Below are positions 57,487-64,000 of a stretch of DNA of 64,000 nucleotides, piece by piece. Below the pieces are notes generated by a model, which did not search any database, was not told the DNA's origin, and was given only the letters and a program-made list of their open reading frames with translations. A program made the translations under genes and the position numbers. How positions within the stretch are numbered: the first letter of the stretch is position 1; each line of letters begins with the position of its first letter. Source of the DNA: Grifola frondosa (Eukaryota > Basidiomycota > Agaricomycetes > Polyporales > Grifolaceae); the NCBI GenBank assembly GCA_001683735.1, contig LUGG01000025.1, positions 372,001-436,000 on the forward strand. Direction: 5' to 3'.

Positions 57487-58743
57487 ATGAGCGATCACGC
57501 AATGACTGCCTTCCCCTTTGGCGTGCGCGAGATCCCCGGCTTCTGGGTCGTCATTCCCGCTGGAGGCGCCGGAACACGTCTCTGGCCGCTCTCCCGCGAG
57601 GAACACCCTAAGTTCCTCCTCGATCTAACTCTCAAGGGTCGTTCGCTCATTCAAGCTACCTGGGATCGACTAATCCCGCTTTCCTCTGCCAGCCGAACTG
57701 CCATTGTCGCTGGTCCCGCACATGTGAAGAGCATTACCGAGCAGCTCCCGGACCTCCTTTCCCACAACCTCCTTTGCGAACCCAGCGCCAAAGACTCCAT
57801 GGCTGCCATCGGTCTTGCCGCCGCCGTTCTCTCTATTCGCGACCCTGAAGCCATCATCGGTTCCTTCGCCGCCGACCACATGATCTCAGGTGATGATGCC
57901 TTCCTTGCTGCAGTTGCGGAGGCGGTGGAAGTCGCGAAGAAGGACTACCTGGTCACTATCGGTATCGCTCCCTCACACCCATCGACCGGATTCGGGTACG
58001 TCCGCCTCGGCGAGAAGCTTGGGATGTCCGACGCGCCGAATGCGCGACTCGTGTCAAGCTTCAAGGAGAAGCCTGACGCGCGCACAGCTGCGGCGTACAT
58101 CAAGACGGGTAACTACCGCTGGAATGCTGGGATGTTCGTGGTGAAGGCGTCGTTCTTGATGGACCTGCTGAAGGAATACAAGCCCGAGCTGCACGAGGGA
58201 TTGCGGAAGATTGCGTTAGCGTGGGACGACGATGCGCTCAGGCAGAATGCGTTGGATGAGGTATGGCCGGGGTTGGAAAAGATTGCTATCGACAATGCTG
58301 TTGCGGAACCGGCGTCGATGGACCGCAGGGTGGCGGTAGTACCTGCTACGTTCGGTAAGCGAGATTATTACCCACAGCGCCATTTAGTCCCCTCACGACT
58401 GTTGTTTTACAGGTTGGGATGACGTCGGAGATTTCTCCTCGCTCGCAGAGCTTCTGCCCGCTGAAGCAAACCAGCCCCGTATACTCGGAGACAGTGGCCT
58501 CGGTACGCCTCCCGGTCTTCATGCGGATGTATATCTAACATATCATTATTAGTGGTCACTGAACAAGCTGCCGGAGGAATTGTTGTGCCTGCCTCTGGGA
58601 GATTGGTCTCCCTCCTGGGCGTCGACGATCTGGTCATCGTCGACATGCCCGATACCCTGCTAGTTACCACGCGTGCGCGCTCTCAGGAGGTGAAACGCCT
58701 CGTGAAGAAGTGCCGCGATGCTGGCTGGAAGCAGCTTCTGTAA
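57487..58743 (+). CDS. Mannose-1-phosphate guanylyltransferase, bacterial ManC-like
   Basis: Makes GDP-mannose from mannose-1-phosphate and GTP; cytosolic, feeding glycosylation and cell-wall synthesis. Exons: 57487-58354, 58413-58502, 58553-58743, with phases that agree. The nucleotide-binding signature is VVIPAGGAGTRLWPLSREEH at the N-terminus. Next come DHMISGDDAFL, GIAPSHPSTGFGYVRLG, FKEKPDARTAAAYIKTGNYR and WNAGMFVVKASFLMDLLKEY, then WDDVGDFSSLAELL and the C-terminal GVDDLVIVDMPDTLLVTTRA. Length is about 380 residues. It resembles the bacterial-type (RfbM/ManC) guanylyltransferase domain more than the eukaryotic GMPPB enzyme, which carries a C-terminal left-handed helix of hexapeptide repeats. 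Start chosen at MSDHAMTAF; a longer start upstream is possible. Confidence 0.85.
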
Positions 58744-58749
58744 TGGCTT

Positions 58750-59362
58750 GCTAGCTCTGGATCTGACAGCGGATTAGCGTGAAATATTGGGACGCGGCAG
58801 TGTGTTGCTGGTGGGACGAATTCGACATTCTTTCATTCCCCCGTATGCACCAGCACTGATTTATTCGATATCCGGATCTTCGTTTAGCACACTCCTCTCC
58901 GTGTTGGCTACTATTTTATTACCAGTGGACTTGTCTCATCCTGTCATGTCTCTTTAATACAGAACAGAAACTATCGGACTACGTAAACACCTTCTTTCTC
59001 GTCGTGGTTGGACATCTACCTCTAATAATCAGATCTTTTCTTGCGTGGGATAGCTCCAAATTTCGAGTGGTTTACTTCAACAATTCTAAGAAAGTGGCTG
59101 GCCGAGCCGATCGGCTGAGAGTACAGAGAGGGGCTCGGATGGAATGATTGGTCTGAGGTCACCCGATAAGTGCTACAAACGTTGCACGACGTCAATAGAT
59201 TCTAGATGCAACCCCACAATACCAATGTTCGAGATCAAGCCTACTGAGTATAAGTTGCTCCAAGGTTGCAAGCCCCCTTTGTTATACAATCAAACATCCA
59301 CCGTCGTTATTTGCGACATCTAGCACAACACCGTCTTATTTTTCAATCTTAACGCACATACC
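58750..59362. other. Intergenic, upstream of the small tandem pair
   Basis: No ORF or repeat of note. No clear TATA box is seen before the ATG at 59363. Confidence 0.5.
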
Positions 59363-59948
59363 ATGTCTATGCAACCAGGCTCGGGCCACTGGCTCGCGGA
59401 CCATCTCTGCGACCTCATGGCCTCGCCGCACGTCAGCATCCCGTCCCACGTCGGGGGCGTTTATGTGGGACCAGGACCTGTCGACCTCTTCTCGACGAGA
59501 TTCGAGAGTTGGTTCCTGCCTGACGCCAAGGGAACAGTCGCCGGGCGCGAGGTGGACAGAGAGGGGCTGAAGGAAGCCCTCCTCGCGCTCCAGACGAAGT
59601 GGGACCCTGAGAATGTGAAGATTCGCAGCGACCCAGACTACTCTCACACGCTGCTGCAGGACCACACCCAGGTGCGTTCCGACTTGAATGTGGCTCAGAG
59701 CATGGATATGGCGGCGCACTGACCGTGGGCGGTGTGGCAGATGCGCACGGAGCTTGAATGGACGCCTAAGACATCTGATCCAGAAACTGACCAAAAGCAA
59801 GTCATCGATGCAGAGGCGGCGTGAGTCATTTTGAAATTGGTGGAGTTTTTTCGGCTTACAGCCTTCCAGAGTCGTTGCGCAAGAAGGCCGCGAACGCATT
59901 CGTTTCCTTACGCTCAAGGGGGACGAGGCTCTGTTCAGGGTAGTATGA
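59363..59948 (+). CDS. Small protein of unknown family, tandem copy 1
   Basis: Starts MSMQPGSGHWLADHLCDLMA at 59363. Three exons: the first to about 59671 (donor gtgcgt after LLQDHTQ); the second, about 59741-59819, with MRTELEWTPKTSDPE; the last from an acceptor after ccttccag at about 59869, ending VVAQEGRERIRFLTLKGDEALFRVV with stop TGA 59946-59948. The body has PHVSIPSHVGGVYVGPGPVD, LFSTRFESWFLPDAKGTVAG and EALLALQTKWDPENVKI. About 160 residues; a small alpha+beta fold such as SnoaL/NTF2-like is possible, but I cannot confirm it. Its neighbour at 60843 is a paralogue with the same exon layout. Confidence 0.7.
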
Positions 59949-60756
59949 GCAGGCCCATTGATCTATCGCTGATAGTGCAAATATCTTGGACCACTCACTA
60001 TATGTGGTACTGTTATATCTGCTTTGAGGAATGAGCTGTACACAGTTGTGTGTATTTGTATGCGCTATTGCCAACGTACTGGCAAAGATATCTATTTTTC
60101 TGCCTTCGTGATATGTGACAAATATCCGTGATGAATTTTCCTGCTTGTCCATGGTTGGGTAATGAACGTTGCTTACCTGTGCCGGGCATCCGAAATATTC
60201 AATGAGCTGTACGAACCTTGAAGTTAGACGAACTTACTTCGCACGTCGGCATTATCCGGGCATTCCTGAATCGCATGAACTAAGTTGGCACCAGCTTTGC
60301 TCTCTTTGCTCTCACCACGACGATCCTTATGACATGAAAGCTAGACGAGCCCCGGTCATCTAGGTATGACTATTGAAAGTGGCGTTCAAGAGTCTCAATT
60401 AAAGGATACAATATAGAGTGGAGCATCGGCGCATGTTCGCTGCTTTTAGGCCCTATTTAGCACTGATCCGTAAAGACAATACATCTTCGTTCCCCTCCAT
60501 CTCGTCACACTCTGTTGCTCTGGGTTGTGATAACGCAGCCAATCGCTTGTGTACACTGCACTTCTATTCGATGAAACCAAGAGCGGTTTTTTTGCGTGTG
60601 AGGACTCCTTGCATCGCCCCCGGCCTGATCAATTATCATGCGGCATGGACACTTCCTGGTCACGGACGTAGTTCTTCAAGTTCCAGGTGCGCGTAGTCTG
60701 TGCTAGGAGCTGCTGGGTCGCTGTAGTTCACGAAGCGCATACTCTATCCGAAAACC
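59949..60756. other. Spacer between the tandem paralogues
   Basis: No coding feature. It contains the upstream sequence of the second copy and short low-value frames. Confidence 0.45.
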
Positions 60757-60763
60757 TATATAA
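60757..60763 (+). promoter_or_regulatory. TATA box of small-protein copy 2
   Basis: TATATAA is located 80 bp before the ATG at 60843, within cctatataacc, followed by a CT-rich stretch. Distance and sequence fit a fungal TATA element. Confidence 0.55.
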
Positions 60764-60842
60764 CCAGCTTCTCTCTAACGCACTCACAAAAACCTTGTAT
60801 CACTACAGATTAATCACACCATCATACCTCCGGAAAACAAGC

Positions 60843-61394
60843 ATGTCTGCTAAATTATCCTCGGAACACTGGCTGTCGAACTGCTTGTGCGACCTAATGG
60901 CCTGTCCTCATGTCTCCGTGCCGTCACACATGGGCGGCATCCATACTTCTCCAGGACCTATCGACCTCTTCTCCACGCGCTTCAACACCTACTTCATGCC
61001 AGAAGCTCGTGGAATGCTCGCGGGACGCTCTGTCGATAGGGAAGAGCTGAAGGAAGGGCTCCTTGCTCTTCAGCGGACGTGGGACTCAGAAAACGTCAAG
61101 GTCATGGAACCTAAACATCATTCGCGCGGCATGGTGCGTAAAGGGTCTTTTGGCGACGTGTTGGCTTTGCAGCAGGCTAACGGTTTGTTCACAGATGTCC
61201 ACTGAGATGGAGTGGACGCCGGAAGGCTCGACAATGCCGGAAGTTGTTTCCGCAGAAGCTTCGTAAGTTGTCATGCTATCTCCATTTTTGGTGATGAGTT
61301 AAGCTGTGTTGTCGATAGTGTTGGCCAAGAGAGCGGTCATAAGCAGATACGGTTCCTGAAAGTGGAGGGAAACCCAGCTCTCTTCCGTGTCTGA
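60843..61394 (+). CDS. Small protein of unknown family, tandem copy 2
   Basis: Starts MSAKLSSEHWLSNCLCDLMA and parallels copy 1 throughout: PHVSVPSHMGGIHTSPGPID, LFSTRFNTYFMPEARGMLAG, EGLLALQRTWDSENVKV, then EMEWTPEGSTMPEVVSAEAS, and the last exon VGQESGHKQIRFLKVEGNPA ending in LFRV with TGA 61392-61394. Introns: after HSRG, and gtaagt after GCTTC at about 61263, both at the positions found in copy 1. A local duplication with divergence to roughly half identity by eye. No known domain; likely a fungus-specific family. Confidence 0.72.
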
Positions 61395-61953
61395 CCGCAA
61401 ATCTCCTATGCACTCACTGAAGATTCTGCATTTTTCTTCCTTGCTGTATTAACACGCCATGAAGTCCCTCTGTATTGACAATTCCTTCCTTCCGATAGTC
61501 GTCTTATTTGGTGTATCATATGGCTAGTGTGTCACTCTTTTGTACGATGCATCATTGCTTTCATATGTTGTACATGGGACAGTTGGATGTATTTCTAACG
61601 GATCAGTATTATTCAAATATTCAATATACTCAACTGGATTTCCATCCACATGGGTTTCAATCGATCGATCAAGCGACGTGCTGCGAGCGCCTACGAGCGC
61701 CTACGAGCGCTGTCGTGATATGGCGCGTTCAAGTCAGACGCGTCTGCTCCCACACAAATTTGTGACAATCCACACACATGTGCTCTTGTCGTGCTCACCA
61801 TCGTCAATTGCGCCTCGCCGCCTCTCAAGTCATTCCTGTTGTTCTATTCAACAGAATTTCTAGTGACAGGCTGCATCTAGTGTCCTCGAGACTGACGGTC
61901 CGTGGTCTTGAAGTATATCAGCCTCACGGAGGTGGGAGCTCGAGGTTCACAAC
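61395..61953. other. Intergenic with a short tandem repeat
   Basis: Holds gagcgcctac repeated about 2.5 times at 61685-61710. Otherwise the upstream region of the permease. No ORF of note. Confidence 0.5.
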
Positions 61954-64000
61954 ATGACAACCAGTGCTATTGAAGTTGAAAGCACACCGGCGAAACCTTC
62001 CCCGACCTACGACGGTGGACCGACGAGGAAACGCCGCCAGGATAGTGGCGAGCTCGAGTCCACTACCTCGCATGTAGAAGAACTGCCTATTGGAGCACTA
62101 CCTCTCCCGCCAGTGGACAGCAAACATGGCGGACTACATCGCGGGTTGTCTGCACGGCAGGTCTCCATGATCGCCATTGCTGGAACGATTGGTACGGGAC
62201 TCTTTCTGGGAACTGGTCGGTCCTTGGCGCAGGGCGGCCCAGCAAGCATGCTCATATGTTATGCCATTGTTGGGGCGATCGTGTACGTCACGCTGCTTCT
62301 TCTTGGAGAGATGGCTACGCAATATCCTGTTGCCGGTGAGTACTCTGTACGGCTGCTCGTCTCATCTTGCTATGATCTGTGTGAAGGGGTGCTGCAATGC
62401 CGAGTTTGCGCCGCCTCTCCGTTCATGCTCAAACTTGAGACGCTCGCGGGAAACTGGTATTGACTATTTCGTGCAGGGTCATTCAATGCATATGCAACAC
62501 GCTTCTTTTCTCCGGCCTACGGGTTTGCGCTGTCCTGGAATTACTGGTTCAATGACGCGGTATCCGTCGCCTCCGATCTCACAGCTGCGCAGCTTGTGCT
62601 GCAATACTGGACTGACCGAGATACCTGGGTAATCAGTCTCATGTTTTGGGTCTTCTTGGTCTCGGTGAATTCTATAAATGTGCGAGCATACGGAGAACTA
62701 GGTTCGTCGGCATTTAGTATTATTCGTATATGCACTTTTTGATGATTTAATTTGCATGCTAGAGTATTGGCTCGCGTCCCTAAAGGTCATAACCGTCATC
62801 ATATTTATCATCCTTGGAATTCTTGTGAATGTAGGCGTTAACCGAGAACACGAGTACATTGGTGCCAAAAACTGGCACATACCGGGTGCTCCATTCGTAG
62901 GCGGTTTCGGAGGATTCGCTAAAGTCTTTGTCACTGCTAGTTTTGCATGTAAGCATGACATAGTCTCTTCATGAATGTGCTTCTTATCATCTGTGCAGAT
63001 GGCGGAACGGAAAGTTTAGGCATCACCGCGGGTGAGACGAAGAATCCATCGCGCAATATGCCCCGTGTGGTTAAATTCGTATTCTGGAGGCAATGTTTTG
63101 AATGTGCAGCGTGGTCATTGACTGATTCCAGAATGGTGCAGGATTTTACTATTCTATATCCTGAGCATATTTCTGATGGGTTTGAACGGTACGACCATGA
63201 CTCATTGTTCAATCTTGACTGCGGTTTGATCAATATATCACATAGTCCCATGGAATTACCCTAATCTGTCAAACAAGACGACGACAACTTCGCCATTCAC
63301 TATTGTCTTTCAAGAAGTAGGCTCTAGTACGAATGTTTCCTCTCTTTCCGAATCATCGTAGCTGATGTGATGGACGCAGAGGCCGCCGCTTCATTCATGA
63401 ACACCGTCATCCTCACATCCGTCCTATCGGCCGGTAACCACGCGCTCTTCGCGGGGACCCGCGTCCTCTATGGCCTCGCGGTCACCACCCCTCCCCAAGC
63501 GCCACACTTCTTCTCATACACGACGCCCGGTGGCGTCCCATATTCGCGCTTCTCGCAACAAGCAGCATCAGCGGCCTCTGCTTCGGCGCGAGCTTCATCG
63601 GCAGCGGCGCGCTGTGGAATTGGCTCCAGAACATCGTCGGTGTCTCCAATCAGGTGAGTTGTGTGACTCGGTCTGTGTGTGATGGGTTGTCTGAGCGTGT
63701 TTGCAGATTGCATGGCTGTCGATTGGCATGGCGAGCTGGCGGTTTAGGCAAGCGTGGATCCGGCAAGGCCGACCTATCTACGAGATGAAGTTTCGGGCTG
63801 GGTGGACGTGGCCCTGGGGGCCTCCCTTCGTGGTAAGAACAACCCGCCGTCGAGTTCGCTACGATGCAACTACTTACCAGACATGCGCAGATTATCACAG
63901 TCATAGCCCTCATTCTGAGTACGTCGTTCATCTACATGCAACGAGTATCGCTGACGATCGTGTTCTTCAGTTCAAGGGTGGTCTTCGCTCGCTCCGTTTT
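61954..64000 (+). CDS. Amino-acid permease (YAT-type), 3' end beyond the window
   Basis: Plasma-membrane amino-acid/proton symporter of the APC superfamily. Starts MTTSAIEVESTPAKPS at 61954 with a polar N-tail, then the family motif AIAGTIGTGLFLGTGRSLAQ in TM1, GEMATQYPVAG, FSPAYGFALSWNYW, VISLMFWVFLVSVNSINVR, VITVIIFIILGILVNVG, GGTESLGITAGETKNPSRN, ASFMNTVILTSVLSAGNHAL and FAGTRVLYGLA. After a one-base loss at the C-run 63537-63539 comes FALLATSSISGLCFGASF, then LSIGMASWRFRQAW and ITVIALILIQG near the end. About six introns. The last transmembrane segments and stop are outside the window. Substrate specificity cannot be read from sequence. Confidence 0.87.

Overview
This is eukaryotic DNA, almost certainly from an agaricomycete (mushroom-forming basidiomycete). 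The evidence is short (about 50-60 nt) GT-AG introns in nearly every gene, compact intergenic spaces, and agaricomycete-restricted families (Plavaka/CACTA-like transposases, DUF6532- and DUF6698-type proteins, F-box proteins, expanded sedolisins). There are no operons, CRISPR arrays or rRNA genes, and I found no convincing tRNA.

Layout. The left host block (about 0.8-17.6 kb) holds a HAD-family hydrolase, a three-RRM Mei2-like RNA-binding protein, an aldo-keto reductase, a membrane-anchored M19 dipeptidase and two unrecognised proteins. A transposon-rich block (about 18-43 kb) follows. It contains a DUF6532 protein, a Plavaka-type transposase whose coding sequence is split by a 1.6-kb pyrimidine-rich segment, broken pieces of cobalamin-independent methionine synthase (MetE) and of a cytochrome P450, and a roughly 7.3-kb intron-bearing but heavily decayed copy of the spliceosomal gene PRP8. 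A second, convergent and truncated CACTA-like transposase and a DUF6698-like gene complete the block. The right host block (about 44-64 kb) carries a mitochondrial-type single-pass protein, a sedolisin protease, an F-box protein, a soluble fumarate reductase fused to cytochrome b5, a nicotinamide riboside kinase-like enzyme, an XRCC4-like protein, a bacterial-type mannose-1-phosphate guanylyltransferase, a tandem pair of small paralogues and an amino-acid permease cut by the window end.

Two observations matter most. First, the host-gene pieces (MetE, P450, PRP8) lie between two convergent transposase genes and keep their introns, so they look like DNA-level gene capture or segmental duplication followed by decay. 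Second, many host genes that otherwise look healthy need exactly one extra base, usually in a short G/C run, to stay in frame. This repeats on both strands and in unrelated genes, so it points to unpolished homopolymer deletions in the assembly rather than mass pseudogenisation. Gene models from plain ORF calling will therefore be fragmented. Substitution-type stops separate the real PRP8 pseudogene from these artefacts. A third finding is a likely 13-nt microexon carrying the zinc-binding HxD motif of the dipeptidase, followed by a GC-AG intron.
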